This document shows positions 15,680 through 24,799 of a stretch of 40,336 nucleotides of DNA, piece after piece. The notes under the pieces are model-generated. The model worked only from the letters and a program-made list of their open reading frames with translations. It was not told the origin of the DNA and searched no databases. The stretch is from Akkermansia muciniphila (GTDB lineage: Bacteria; Verrucomicrobiota; Verrucomicrobiia; Methylacidiphilales; CAMAQI01), in the NCBI GenBank assembly GCA_945883905.1, contig CAMCYL010000016.1, positions 1-40,336 of the forward strand. The letters are read 5' to 3'. The position numbers and the translations under genes were made by a program. How positions within the stretch are numbered: the first letter of the stretch is position 1; each line of letters opens with the position of its first letter.

Positions 15680-17575
15680 ATGTCTCGAATTCTGGATACC
15701 ATCAATTCACCGGTTGACGTTAAAAAGTTAACGATCCCCCAACTTGAAACGCTTGCCCAAGAAATTCGGGAGGAACTGATTACCGTCCTCTCCAAAAACG
15801 GGGGGCATATCGGACCTAATCTAGGGGTCGTGGAACTCACCATCGCACTCCACTACGTCTTTGAGACTCCAGAAGATCATTTTACTTTCGATGTCTCTCA
15901 TCAAGCCTACGTTCATAAACTTCTTACCGGTCGTCGCGATCGCTTTCATACGATCCGTCAACCGGATGGCTTAAACGGCTTCATGCTCCGAACAGAAAGC
16001 CCCCACGATAGCTTTGGCGCAGGACATGCTGGGACCGCCCTTTCCTCCGCTTTAGGAATGGCCACGGCTCGCGATCTTCGTGGTGGAAAAGAGCATGTCA
16101 TTGCTCTTTGTGGCGATGCCGCTTTCACTTGCGGAGTGACCTTCGAGGCCCTCAATAACGTGAAGGCCCACACGAAACGTCTCATCACGATCCTCAATGA
16201 TAACGAATGGTCGATCGATAAAAACGTTGGTGCGATTGCTGACTATCTCAACTCCATTGCCACTCACCCCAAATTCAAACATCTCCATGATAAAGCTGAA
16301 AAATGGCTCCAATCGGTAAAGATTGGCGATAAATCGGCTTGGCACTACTTCCATAAAGTCGAAGAGGGAGTCAAAGGGGCTCTTTCTGAAAAAAGCACTC
16401 TTTTTGAGGAACTCGGAATCACTTATTACGGTCCGATCGATGGACATAACCTCGAACTTCTCATTAAAACTTTTGAATTCCTTAAAAAAGAGGAAAATCC
16501 TGTCCTCCTTCACGTCCTCACTAAAAAAGGAAAAGGATTCGAGCCGGCCATCGCCAAACAAAAGAAATTCCACGGCGCCCCGCCCTTCGACCCTGAAACC
16601 GGCGAAACAAAGTCAGGCTCTGTTCCGACTTATTCCGAGGTTTTTGCCGATACCCTCGTCAAACTTGCGGATAGCAATAATAAAGTTGTTGCGATCACTG
16701 GAGCGATGCCGAACGGAACCTGCCTCGATCGCTTTCAACCGAAACATCCGGATAAATATTTCGATGTCGGAATTGCTGAAGAACATGCGGTCCTCTTCGC
16801 GGCAGGTCTTGCGACAAAGGGGTATAAACCGTTTTGCGCCATCTACTCCACCTTCCTTCAACGGGCTTATGACATGATCATCCATGACGTTTGCCTCCAA
16901 AATCTTCCGGTCGTCTTCTGTATGGATCGCGGAAGTCTCTCCGGCGATGATGGTCCAACTCATCACGGCTTATTTGATATCAGCTACCTCCGATGCGTTC
17001 CTAATATGGTCCACTTTGATCCTAAAGATGAAGATGAACTTGCGGATATGCTTTTCACTGCCATGCATCACAACGGGCCGATTGCAATTCGCTACCCACG
17101 TGGCGTCGGACGCGGGGTTAAAGTTAAAGATCAACCCCAGCTCATTCCAATCGGAAAGGCAGAGGTCCTCAAGCACGGTCAAGATGTTGCGATTTTTGCC
17201 CTCGGATCCAATACTCAAGATATGGCAAAAGAGATCGCCGCTGAACTGGAGAAGGAAGGTCGCTCCGTTGCGATCATCAATCCTCGCACCGCAAAACCGA
17301 TTGATACAGGAACTCTCGAGTTTTTTGCTCGCAGCACAGAGCTGATCATCACTCTAGAAGATCACGTGATTGCCGGCGGATTTGGGAGTGCTGTCATTGA
17401 AGAGCTCAACGATCGAAATATCCGCATCCCTGTGGTACGCGGTGGATGGCCCGATCAATTCATTGATCATGGAAAAGAGCCCCAACTTCGTGAAAAATAT
17501 AGCTTTACCGCAAAACATATTATCGCAAAAGCACGTCCCTATCTTCAAAAGAAGAGCAAGCCTGCGGTCGCTTAA
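15680..17575 (+). CDS. dxs: 1-deoxy-D-xylulose-5-phosphate synthase
   Basis: This 631-residue thiamine-diphosphate enzyme joins pyruvate and glyceraldehyde 3-phosphate at the entry to the non-mevalonate isoprenoid pathway. Visible features are GGHIGPNLG with the active-site His, the cofactor motif beginning GDAAFTCG (Asp146) and ending NDN (173-175), the transketolase-type pyrimidine domain with GIAEEHAV (catalytic Glu367), DGPTHHG and the C-terminal domain with DHVIAGGFGSAV. The cofactor motif has Ala where most Dxs proteins have the second Gly of GDG, and SHQAY replaces GHQAY, so it is a divergent clade. Length is normal. It appears to be transcribed alone from a promoter right at the start codon. 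Confidence 0.95.
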   Translation: MSRILDTINSPVDVKKLTIPQLETLAQEIREELITVLSKNGGHIGPNLGVVELTIALHYVFETPEDHFTFDVSHQAYVHKLLTGRRDRFHTIRQPDGLNGFMLRTESPHDSFGAGHAGTALSSALGMATARDLRGGKEHVIALCGDAAFTCGVTFEALNNVKAHTKRLITILNDNEWSIDKNVGAIADYLNSIATHPKFKHLHDKAEKWLQSVKIGDKSAWHYFHKVEEGVKGALSEKSTLFEELGITYYGPIDGHNLELLIKTFEFLKKEENPVLLHVLTKKGKGFEPAIAKQKKFHGAPPFDPETGETKSGSVPTYSEVFADTLVKLADSNNKVVAITGAMPNGTCLDRFQPKHPDKYFDVGIAEEHAVLFAAGLATKGYKPFCAIYSTFLQRAYDMIIHDVCLQNLPVVFCMDRGSLSGDDGPTHHGLFDISYLRCVPNMVHFDPKDEDELADMLFTAMHHNGPIAIRYPRGVGRGVKVKDQPQLIPIGKAEVLKHGQDVAIFALGSNTQDMAKEIAAELEKEGRSVAIINPRTAKPIDTGTLEFFARSTELIITLEDHVIAGGFGSAVIEELNDRNIRIPVVRGGWPDQFIDHGKEPQLREKYSFTAKHIIAKARPYLQKKSKPAVA

Positions 17576-17718
17576 GTGGAATCGCTGACTGCAGCCTCAG
17601 ATTCTTGCATAAGGAAAATATTTCAAGCAATAAATCAGATCTATTTTCCTAATTTCTACTCTTGCTTAGAGATTTCTTAATTTTCCTTACGGAAGGATTC
17701 GGGTTAGCACTCTGCCGT

Positions 17719-18834
17719 ATGCACCTTGTCATTATTGTTGAAACCATCGGTGGCTATCATGCCGCTCGGCTATCAGCCACCGATCAACTTCTTCGAAGTA
17801 ACGGAGATCGACTCACCGCTCTTCAAGTTTACCCCTCTACTCAAGAGCATCCCTGGGGTACGGTGCCGATCGATTTTTCGACGGTTACCCCTTCTCAGCC
17901 CGAAAGAGAGTGGGAGACCTTACTCGATCAACTTCAGCCCGATATCGTTGCCATCCCTGGTTGGGGATTTTGGTACTCCCGACGGACCTTGAATTGGTGT
18001 CGAGCCCATCGTAAACCGATGATTCTCCTCTCCGAAAGTAAAAGCGATGACGCCCCACGCCTCTGGTTCAAGGAACTTTATAAACAATGGCGATTCGTTC
18101 GCCACTTTTCAACCGCCTTGGTCGGTTGCGCTGCGCATCGCGATTACCTTTGCTCGCTCGGAATGAAATCAACTCAAATCGCTCTCGGCTACGATGCGGT
18201 TGATAACGATTATTTTGAAAATGAGACCACCCAATTACGCCAAATCAATCCCTCAACACTCACGCTTCCCCCTCGTCCCTATTGGCTGACAGTATCCCGA
18301 ATGATCCCTCGAAAAAACCTCTCCCGCTTGATTGACGCTTATGCGGAATATCGACAAACGGTCGGCGCAGAGTCGGCATGGGACCTCGTTCTCTGCGGCT
18401 CTGGAAGCGAGCAAGATCGCCTTCAATTAAAGGTCGAGAAAATGGACCTCAAATCGTTCATTCATTTTCCGGGATTCCAAACCTACTCCGAAATCCCCCG
18501 ATGGTACGCTTTTGCTCAGGCCTTGATCCACCCTGCACTTCAAGAGCAATGGGGCCTTGTCCTCAATGAGGCCTGTGCCTCATCGCTTCCGATTCTTTGT
18601 AGTCATACAATCGGGGCAAAAGAGCTGGTATTAGATGGAATCAACGGATTTCAATTTAATCCTGAATCCGTCAGATCACTGCGCGACTCAATGATTCACT
18701 TTCATCAACTACCTTCCGAAAAACGGATTCAAATGGGAGTTGAAAGTCGAAAAATAATCGAGAACTATTCCCCTCAACATTTCGCTTGGGGAATACAAAA
18801 AGCGATTATTTTTTTCTCATCGAATTCTTCCTGA
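17719..18834 (+). CDS. Family 4 (GT-B) glycosyltransferase
   Basis: From the ATG at 17719 the protein has 371 residues; a TTG at 17662 would add 19 hydrophobic residues but is less likely. The N-terminal domain begins HLVIIVETIGGYHAARL. The C-terminal half holds the donor site: VSRMIPRKNLSRLIDAY with the basic residues that bind phosphate, LVLCGSGSEQDRL, and the E-x7-E motif in EQWGLVLNEACASSLP. It should transfer a sugar from a nucleotide donor, probably in polysaccharide or glycolipid assembly. The donor and acceptor are not known. It follows dxs after 143 bases and is followed by a gene remnant. Confidence 0.85.
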   Translation: MHLVIIVETIGGYHAARLSATDQLLRSNGDRLTALQVYPSTQEHPWGTVPIDFSTVTPSQPEREWETLLDQLQPDIVAIPGWGFWYSRRTLNWCRAHRKPMILLSESKSDDAPRLWFKELYKQWRFVRHFSTALVGCAAHRDYLCSLGMKSTQIALGYDAVDNDYFENETTQLRQINPSTLTLPPRPYWLTVSRMIPRKNLSRLIDAYAEYRQTVGAESAWDLVLCGSGSEQDRLQLKVEKMDLKSFIHFPGFQTYSEIPRWYAFAQALIHPALQEQWGLVLNEACASSLPILCSHTIGAKELVLDGINGFQFNPESVRSLRDSMIHFHQLPSEKRIQMGVESRKIIENYSPQHFAWGIQKAIIFFSSNSS

Positions 18835-18856
18835 TTGGAAACGACTCGTGGTAAAG

Positions 18857-19054
18857 ATGGAAGACAATCAAATTCTTTACGCTGATCCGAACTACAATCA
18901 AAACTTAGGACTGCTTCATCCTGAGTTTGAAGCTGAAGCCTTTCTCTGGGACGGCTTTAATTCTGATAAAATTCAGCTCAAGATTTTAAGTCCGCTCGAT
19001 TTAGCCTTTATCCGTTCTTCGGCTTCATCCCAATCTTCTTCATCGCATTTTTAA
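18857..19054 (+). pseudogene. Remnant of a nucleotidyltransferase-like (DUF6036-like) gene
   Basis: About 65 residues can be read, with LGLLHPEFEAEAFLWDGF and IQLKILSPLDLAFIR. The last stretch resembles the 'L-x-L-S-P-x-D-L-A' segment in the middle of DUF6036-type nucleotidyltransferase-fold proteins, but the GG and D-x-D catalytic part is missing. The frame ends within a Ser-rich shadow after running 47 bases into the 3' end of the opposing oxoamine synthase gene. I infer a truncated remnant; the family assignment is from memory and uncertain. It may not be translated. Confidence 0.4.
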
Positions 19055-20222
19055 GTGCTTCACCGAAACGATCGAGTTGCTCCTTAGTATGAAGCGCAGA
19101 GATTGCAGTCCGAATCAAATCCTTCCCCACAGGAACCCCTGGAGAGACGGACATCACGGTGAAAAATCCCTGTTCCCAAAGCGATTTCCAAACATAATAT
19201 GCACGTTCTAACTCCCCGAAAACAATCGGGACGGCCGGCGTCGGGCTATTCCAATAATCCAATCCAAGATCATCCAAAATCTTTTTGTAATAACGAGTAT
19301 TCTCCCAAAGGCGCTCTTGATGTTGCGGCTCCGTTTGCATCACCTTCAAAGCGGCCAAGGAAGCGGCCGCTTGAGAGGGAGCCACTGCTGCACTAAAAAT
19401 AATTTGTCGACAGTTACTCCTCATATATTCGATCAAGGCCTTTGACCCGGCCATAAAACCACCAGTACTCGCTAATGATTTCGATAAACTTCCCACAATT
19501 AAATCGACATCTTTTGTCGCATTAAAATGATCGACAATCCCTCTTCCTTGTTTGCCCAAAACTCCAAATCCGTGCGCATCATCGACGATCGTAAAAGCGC
19601 TATATTCCTTCGCTAACTCCACAATCCGTGGAATCGAAGCCATGTGCCCCTCCATGGAGTAAATCCCATCCACCGCAATAATTTTCGGCTGCTTCATCTC
19701 CAACTTTGCCAAAAGCTCCGCTAAGGAATCCATGTCATCATGCGAAAATCGCTCAATATCGGCACCACTAATAATCGCTCCATCCCAAAGAGAGGAGTGA
19801 ATACTTTTATCAACGATCAAGGCATCTCCCCGTTGCGCAATCCCCGCCAAACTCCCCTGACAACCAAGGTATCCCGCAACAATCACATGACAGGCCTCTT
19901 TCCCTAAAAATTGAGCTAACTCCTCCTCCAACTCACAGTGAATCGATCGCGTTCCATTCGCAAGCCGTGATCCACATGAACTCGTTCCCCATTTTAATAT
20001 CGCCTCCCGTGCCGCCTCCTGAACTTTCGGATGTTGACTCAATCCAAGATATTCATTGCTGCTCATCATCACCATCTGCCTCCCCTCCGCAGTCACATGA
20101 ATTCCATCCACCGCCGTCACCGAATGATAATAGGGGTCGTATTTCAGGCGAAGTTTCGTCGTTACATCCCCTTCAATCCGAAGTCGAACGGCGCTTTTTT
20201 GATTCTTTAAAAATGAGAGCAT
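19008..20222 (-). CDS. Alpha-oxoamine synthase (PLP; KBL/BioF/serine palmitoyltransferase family)
   Basis: The 404-residue fold-type I PLP enzyme condenses an amino acid with an acyl-CoA. Evidence is SSNEYLGLSQHPKV, GTSSCGSRLANGT, the cofactor-binding DDAHGFGVLG and the Schiff-base Lys248 in SLSKSLASTGGF. Candidates are 2-amino-3-ketobutyrate CoA ligase, 8-amino-7-oxononanoate synthase and serine palmitoyltransferase. No biotin or threonine genes lie nearby, and a sphingolipid-type role is possible but unproven. Its ATG is preceded by AT-rich sequence with TAAAAT immediately upstream. It is transcribed divergently from the TolC-like pair. Confidence 0.88.
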   Translation of the reverse strand: MLSFLKNQKSAVRLRIEGDVTTKLRLKYDPYYHSVTAVDGIHVTAEGRQMVMMSSNEYLGLSQHPKVQEAAREAILKWGTSSCGSRLANGTRSIHCELEEELAQFLGKEACHVIVAGYLGCQGSLAGIAQRGDALIVDKSIHSSLWDGAIISGADIERFSHDDMDSLAELLAKLEMKQPKIIAVDGIYSMEGHMASIPRIVELAKEYSAFTIVDDAHGFGVLGKQGRGIVDHFNATKDVDLIVGSLSKSLASTGGFMAGSKALIEYMRSNCRQIIFSAAVAPSQAAASLAALKVMQTEPQHQERLWENTRYYKKILDDLGLDYWNSPTPAVPIVFGELERAYYVWKSLWEQGFFTVMSVSPGVPVGKDLIRTAISALHTKEQLDRFGEALKNAMKKIGMKPKNG

Positions 20223-20323
20223 GATTTTATCTTTTTTGTAAGTCGTTGAAAGTGGAGATATTGCATAAGAATGCCAAGAAAATTTTGATTGTCCTCCGTA
20301 TTTTTATAGTTTTAAATAAAAAA

Positions 20324-21850
20324 ATGTCGAATCGATCCCTCTCCCCATTCATCGCTCTCGTCGTGGGGATATTGACCTGTACTCAAGTCCTTCTCGCGCA
20401 AGTTGTTGGACCTCCAAAACCTCGTTCAGCTCCCCCAACAAAGAAGACTCCCGCAGTCGCTTCTCAAGAAATCGATCCCCTTCCCTCCGAAACAGCCGGG
20501 CCGACTCCCCCCCCCACTTCTTCTAAAAACTCCCTCCCCCCAGTCCCTCCTGTTTTCGCCGACGATGGAAAAACTCCACTCTATGACATTGAAAAGGCCC
20601 TCAACTTAGCCCTCCAAAATAATTTTAAAATTAAGACGGCTCAAGCCGGAATTGAAGGGAAAATTGGTCAGCTCATCGTCGCCAAAGCCACCCTCTATCC
20701 GATTATAGAGGCAAGTGCTCGCATCTCCGGCAGCAATCAAGATCCCTTCGGAACGACGAGTACAAAAACCGATAGTGATTATGTCGGCGACTGGGGAACT
20801 CGAATTAAAATTACCCAAAATATTTTCTCCGGCTTTGCCAATCGCAACAGAATTGCGGCCGCAAAACTCGAACACGAGGCTGAATATTTTCAATATCAAG
20901 CAACAGTGAACGCCGTTCTCTTCGATCTCAAAAATCAATTCTATACCATTCTTCTCCGAGAAATCGAAATCGAAACCAAAAAGGAAACCGTCAAACAACT
21001 CGAAACCGAATTAGAACGACAAAAAAACCTTTTTGAGGCCGGTCGCTCAACAAAATTCAGCATCCTCCGAATTCAAGTCAATATTGCAAATGAAAAATCA
21101 GATCTCCTTAATCTTAATCAAGAGCTCCTCGTCGCTCATGCTCGTATCTCCGATATCCTCGGTCTCTCTTGGGGAATGGCTCCCAATCACGAACCAAATT
21201 TTAAAATTCGTGGAGAACTTTCCACGCCCCCTTTTACATTAGATCTTCCCTCCATTCTGCAAATGGCACGAACACGTCGCCCCGAACTTCAATACTTCGA
21301 CAAAATCGCAAAAGCCTCTGACTATAAGGCAAAGGCGGAACGTGCTTCCAATATCCCCCGCATTGATCTCTACGCTCAAGGCGATGAAAGAAATAATACG
21401 GATAAACCGGCTTTCTTCGATCATCGTGCTGAACTTTCAGCAGGAATTCAAGGAACGTGGAATCTATTTGATGGATTCCTAGGAAAAGGCCGCGCCCTTC
21501 AACAAGAGGCCAATCGAGATGTTAATCTCGCTCGTAAAATGAATGAAACCAGTCGTATTGAAAGTGAGGTCCGAACCGCCTTTGCTCAACTTCAAGAGGC
21601 CCGTCGTGTGATTGAAACTCAAAAGGAAAATCTCCAACGTGCAGAAGAATCAGTCAAACTCTCCAAACTCAATGTAGAAACCGGTTACGGAACGATTTTA
21701 GATGTCCTTCAAGCGACCACCGATCTCAGTCGATCTAAAAATGTCGAATCTGCGGCTCGCTTCCGTTATATCATCGCGATCGCTCAAATTGAACAATCGA
21801 TTTCTATGCGCTTTAGTAACGCTCTTTCAGGGACCGAAAATAAACCTTGA
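20324..21850 (+). CDS. TolC-like outer membrane channel protein
   Basis: From the ATG at 20324 the protein has 508 residues, starting with a signal peptide (FIALVVGILTCTQVLLAQ). A Pro-rich spacer of about 60 residues follows. The rest is the typical outer-membrane-efflux pair of repeats: YDIEKALNLALQNN, coiled-coil segments, then LDLPSILQMARTRRPELQY and a second coiled coil ending in YGTILDVLQATTDLSRSK. It would trimerise as an export duct in the outer membrane. An in-frame GTG at 20246 would add an unlikely extension. The next gene, a second channel of the same family, begins 7 bases downstream; no inner-membrane pump or adaptor gene is near. Confidence 0.88.
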   Translation: MSNRSLSPFIALVVGILTCTQVLLAQVVGPPKPRSAPPTKKTPAVASQEIDPLPSETAGPTPPPTSSKNSLPPVPPVFADDGKTPLYDIEKALNLALQNNFKIKTAQAGIEGKIGQLIVAKATLYPIIEASARISGSNQDPFGTTSTKTDSDYVGDWGTRIKITQNIFSGFANRNRIAAAKLEHEAEYFQYQATVNAVLFDLKNQFYTILLREIEIETKKETVKQLETELERQKNLFEAGRSTKFSILRIQVNIANEKSDLLNLNQELLVAHARISDILGLSWGMAPNHEPNFKIRGELSTPPFTLDLPSILQMARTRRPELQYFDKIAKASDYKAKAERASNIPRIDLYAQGDERNNTDKPAFFDHRAELSAGIQGTWNLFDGFLGKGRALQQEANRDVNLARKMNETSRIESEVRTAFAQLQEARRVIETQKENLQRAEESVKLSKLNVETGYGTILDVLQATTDLSRSKNVESAARFRYIIAIAQIEQSISMRFSNALSGTENKP

Positions 21851-21857
21851 TGCATTC

Positions 21858-23240
21858 ATGTCTTTCCCTCTTTTTAATTCGTTGAAACAGCCACCTTCTT
21901 TTCTTAAAAGACATCGTATTGCTCTTGTTCTCTACTTTTCTATATTAGCTTCAATTTTAATCAACCTTACCTCTGCAGCCGCGCCTGCCACTCCAACGCC
22001 TCCCCTGACTCTCGAATTCTTTTTACAAAAAGCGGTCAATCAAAGTGAAGCGGTCAAAATCGCGATTGCAAATAATAAGCTCGCCGAAGCGGAGGAGTGG
22101 ATTTTCTGGAGCACGATCCTCCCCAAAATCTCTGGAGGAATCAGCACCCCTCCCGCCTTTATTCAAGTCGTCGTAAATCAAAAAATCTACGACTACGGCA
22201 CCCCCGCTCGCTACCGCGCCTCTCAATATGATATGGCAGCCGCAAAAGCCAATTACGAACTCGCGGTCAACGAAACGATCTACGATGTCCGCGATGCCTA
22301 CGCGCGCGCCCTTTTCCTTCAAAAAGTAGCTCTCCTGACCGACTCCTACGCCAAAGAACTGGAGTCCTCCCTGAAGACGGTTGACCTCCAATTTGAAGCG
22401 GGTAAACTCACTAAAAATGAGGTGCAACGACTGTACGTGCGAACCAGCCTCGCTCGTAAAAATGCCGAGGATCAAAAAATCGAAGAGACAAGACTCAAAG
22501 AGCTACTCTTTAGAACCAGTGGCATCCCCCTTCAACCGAATATTTTACTCGCCGAATCAGAGTCCTTTCACCTTCCGGAAATAATGGATCCCACGAAACT
22601 CATCGAGATCGCCTTTCAACAGCGCCGCGATCTTTATACCCTCGAGAACCTTAAATTGAGTAAAAACGAAAATATTCAGATCCTGAAAAGCTTTGAACTC
22701 CCTAAGCTCGATCTGACTGGAATCTCGGATATGGAAACAGGAAATCTCGGTGTTCGCACCGGATACAAATCAACCTACGTTAATAAATTTCAAAGAACGG
22801 ATGATTTTAAAGAGGATTTCTCCGCAAAACTCCGTATCAACAACGTTCTTTCGTGGCGTATCTATCAAGGCGGTCTTATTCGTGGTGAAATCAAAACGGC
22901 TCAGTCCGAAGTCATCGAACAAGAGGTTCTTCTTCAACGCATTCGAACTAATATTCCCTCTCAAGTCAAAGCGGCTCTCGAACTCGTCACTCTTGCCAAC
23001 GATCAATGGAAGTTGACCTCTGAATTTGACTCTCAAGCGGCTCTCGAAGCCTCAAAAGCCGACTTTGACAACGGAAAAGCCAAACAACTCGATCTTTTAG
23101 ATACTCAAGAAACTGTCTTGACCCAAAGAATTCAAAAGGCGGCGGCAGAATCAAATTTAACGATCAGTAAGTCCTCCCTCGATCGTGCCACGGGACTCGG
23201 TATTCGCTTTATTCACGATTCTTCTGTTTTTAAAAAATAG
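21858..23240 (+). CDS. Second TolC-like outer membrane channel protein
   Basis: From the ATG at 21858 there are 460 residues with an N-terminal signal (IALVLYFSILASILINLTSAAA). The outer-membrane-efflux architecture is LTLEFFLQKAVNQSEAVKIA, long helical segments including VYDVRDAYARALFLQ-type sequence, then LIEIAFQQRRDLYTLENL and a final coiled coil ending LDLLDTQETVLTQRIQKAAA. It is diverged from its upstream neighbour, so it is not a recent duplicate. The gap of 7 bases indicates co-transcription. Like its partner it lacks an adjacent pump, so it may work with a transport system encoded elsewhere. Confidence 0.85.
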   Translation: MSFPLFNSLKQPPSFLKRHRIALVLYFSILASILINLTSAAAPATPTPPLTLEFFLQKAVNQSEAVKIAIANNKLAEAEEWIFWSTILPKISGGISTPPAFIQVVVNQKIYDYGTPARYRASQYDMAAAKANYELAVNETIYDVRDAYARALFLQKVALLTDSYAKELESSLKTVDLQFEAGKLTKNEVQRLYVRTSLARKNAEDQKIEETRLKELLFRTSGIPLQPNILLAESESFHLPEIMDPTKLIEIAFQQRRDLYTLENLKLSKNENIQILKSFELPKLDLTGISDMETGNLGVRTGYKSTYVNKFQRTDDFKEDFSAKLRINNVLSWRIYQGGLIRGEIKTAQSEVIEQEVLLQRIRTNIPSQVKAALELVTLANDQWKLTSEFDSQAALEASKADFDNGKAKQLDLLDTQETVLTQRIQKAAAESNLTISKSSLDRATGLGIRFIHDSSVFKK

Positions 23241-23280
23241 TCGTGGAAATTGGACTATTTAAGCCTTATCTTAGAATCGT

Positions 23281-23631
23281 ATGCAAATTCATATTAGTCC
23301 TCGTGATATCAAACTCACCTCTGCGATCCATTCCTATGTCGCAGATAAAATTAACCACCTCGAAAACTACTCCCTAGATTTGATCGGCGCCCACGTCGCT
23401 ATCTGGCATGATAACGCCAAAGGAAATAAACATGCCTTTGTCGTTAAAGTCCATCTTGCGGTTCCCGGTCCGGACATCCATGCCGAGGATCGCGGTCACG
23501 ATCTTTATCAGGCGATCGATATCGTCTCCGCAAAACTCGAGACCCAACTCCGTCAACGTAAATCAAAGCTCGTCAAAAAGAACCGTGAGGTCGCTCGCAA
23601 AGCGAAATCCAAGCGTGCCTTTGCTGCTTAA
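23281..23631 (+). CDS. hpf: Ribosome hibernation promoting factor (short HPF/YfiA type)
   Basis: The 116-residue protein starts MQIHISPRDIKLT and carries the beta-alpha-beta-beta-beta-alpha HPF fold with HAFVVKVHLAVPGPDIHAED and DLYQAIDIVSAKLETQLRQRKSKL. It binds the 30S decoding region and inactivates ribosomes in stationary phase. It lacks the C-terminal dimerisation domain of long HPF, and has a basic tail instead. A TAGAAT box sits 3 bases before the ATG with TTGGAC 16 bases further up, but this is too close for a standard promoter. The end overlaps the start of maf by 17 bases. Confidence 0.93.
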   Translation: MQIHISPRDIKLTSAIHSYVADKINHLENYSLDLIGAHVAIWHDNAKGNKHAFVVKVHLAVPGPDIHAEDRGHDLYQAIDIVSAKLETQLRQRKSKLVKKNREVARKAKSKRAFAA

Positions 23632-24202
23632 CAAACCTTTAATCCTTGCCAGTGGCTCCCCTCGACGACGGGAGCTACTGGCTCAGCTTGAGATCCCTTT
23701 TGAAGTCGTCACTTCTCACGTTCCCGAAAAAAGCGAATCAGAATCGCACGGACTTTCTCCTTCCGAATTTTGCTGGTGGAACTCCGTCAAAAAAGGATTC
23801 ACCGTTCAAAAACTTCACCCACAACGATTAATCCTCGCCGCCGATACCGTTGTTGCCCTCGATACAACCCTTCTCGGAAAACCGAAAAACATCATCGAAG
23901 CCTCCCAATTTCTTGAGAAACTCAGCGGTCGATCCCACGAGGTCTGGACCGCCGTTCAAATCTACATTCCCTCAAAAGGATGGAACGGCTTCGTTGAAAA
24001 AACCACCGTCACCTTTCAAGACCTTTCACCGCAACGAATCCAAGAGTACCTTCAAAAAGTCCCTGTGCTCGATAAGGCGGGCGGCTATGCCCTCCAAGAC
24101 CATCCCCACCTCATCGTTCAATCCGTTCAAGGCTCCCATTCTAACGTCATCGGACTCCCCCTCGAACGTCTCAAATCATTTCTCGCTGAAGTACGCGCCT
24201 AA
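23615..24202 (+). CDS. maf: Maf-family nucleotide pyrophosphatase
   Basis: The product is about 195 residues. LILASGSPRRRELLAQL is the diagnostic N-terminal loop, followed by ADTVVALD with the catalytic Asp, GKPKN, FLEKLSGRSHEVWTAV and the C-terminal DKAGGYALQD and SNVIGLPL. Maf proteins hydrolyse dTTP, UTP or modified nucleotides and have been linked to septum control. I chose GTG 23615, which places the conserved loop about 10 residues in; a TTG at 23621 is also possible. An upstream ATG at 23408 would lie inside hpf and is rejected. Overlap with hpf implies coupled translation. Confidence 0.9.
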   Translation: MPLLLNKPLILASGSPRRRELLAQLEIPFEVVTSHVPEKSESESHGLSPSEFCWWNSVKKGFTVQKLHPQRLILAADTVVALDTTLLGKPKNIIEASQFLEKLSGRSHEVWTAVQIYIPSKGWNGFVEKTTVTFQDLSPQRIQEYLQKVPVLDKAGGYALQDHPHLIVQSVQGSHSNVIGLPLERLKSFLAEVRA

Positions 24203-24220
24203 CTCTCCTCAAATAAGCCC

Positions 24221-24247
24221 TAGACATTCATAATTTTCAGCTATCCT
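24221..24247 (+). promoter_or_regulatory. Candidate promoter for the thioredoxin-like gene
   Basis: TAGACA (24221-24226), a short 15-base spacer and TATCCT (24242-24247) precede the ATG at 24254 by 6 bases. A start on the ATG would make the message leaderless. The 15-base spacing is poor, so confidence is low. Confidence 0.3.
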
Positions 24248-24253
24248 TATCTC

Positions 24254-24769
24254 ATGAAATTAAAACTACTATTTCTCCTCCTTGCCGCCACCTCCCTCAT
24301 TTTCTCACAAGAGAAAACGATTGCCCAAGAACTCGCAGGGTCTCTCGTTCAAATCGAAGGTAAGGAGTTAAAACCGTTTAATGATTCAACCCTTTCTGAA
24401 ACAAAATACTTTTTATTCTACTTCTCTGCCCATTGGTGTCCTCCGTGTCGGGCCTTTACCCCTGAACTCGTTAATTTCTATCGCAAAACAAAAAAGGCAC
24501 ACCCTGAATTTGAAATCGTTTTTGTCAGCCAAGATCGAAGTGAAGCGGATATGAAAAAATATATGATCGAAGCGAAAATGCCTTGGACCGCAATCGACTT
24601 CAGTAAGATCAAAAACGCAAGTCGAATCAATGCCTATGCCGGCAGTGGTATCCCCTGCGTCGTCGTCGTGGATGCCAAAGGCAATGTCCTCGCCGATTCC
24701 TTTAAAGGGGAGCAGTACCTAGGTCCTCAAAAGCCGGTGGATGATCTCAAAAAAATACTAAAACAATAG
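24254..24769 (+). CDS. Secreted thioredoxin-like (nucleoredoxin/tryparedoxin-type) protein
   Basis: The 171-residue protein has a signal peptide (LKLLFLLLAATSLIFS) and a thioredoxin fold with the redox motif WCPPC in FSAHWCPPCRAFTPELVNFY. Further down, VFVSQDRSEADMKKYM and the cis-Pro-containing GSGIPCVVVVDAKG match the nucleoredoxin/tryparedoxin branch common in Planctomycetes and Verrucomicrobia. It probably reduces disulfides in the periplasm. The length is typical for a single-domain member. It stands between maf and holA in the same direction, 30 bases ahead of holA. Confidence 0.88.
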   Translation: MKLKLLFLLLAATSLIFSQEKTIAQELAGSLVQIEGKELKPFNDSTLSETKYFLFYFSAHWCPPCRAFTPELVNFYRKTKKAHPEFEIVFVSQDRSEADMKKYMIEAKMPWTAIDFSKIKNASRINAYAGSGIPCVVVVDAKGNVLADSFKGEQYLGPQKPVDDLKKILKQ

Positions 24770-24799
24770 CCTTAGTTCATCGCGAATTAAATTCCTCCT

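Noticed and set aside
23250-23277. TTGGAC, 16 bases, TAGAAT before hpf as a promoter
   Set aside because: The -10 box is only three bases from the ATG, so transcription would begin inside the gene. Kept only as a remark in the hpf entry.
23408-23614. Upstream extension of maf to an ATG at 23408
   Set aside because: It lies inside hpf in another frame and has no family similarity. The Maf domain begins right after the GTG at 23615.
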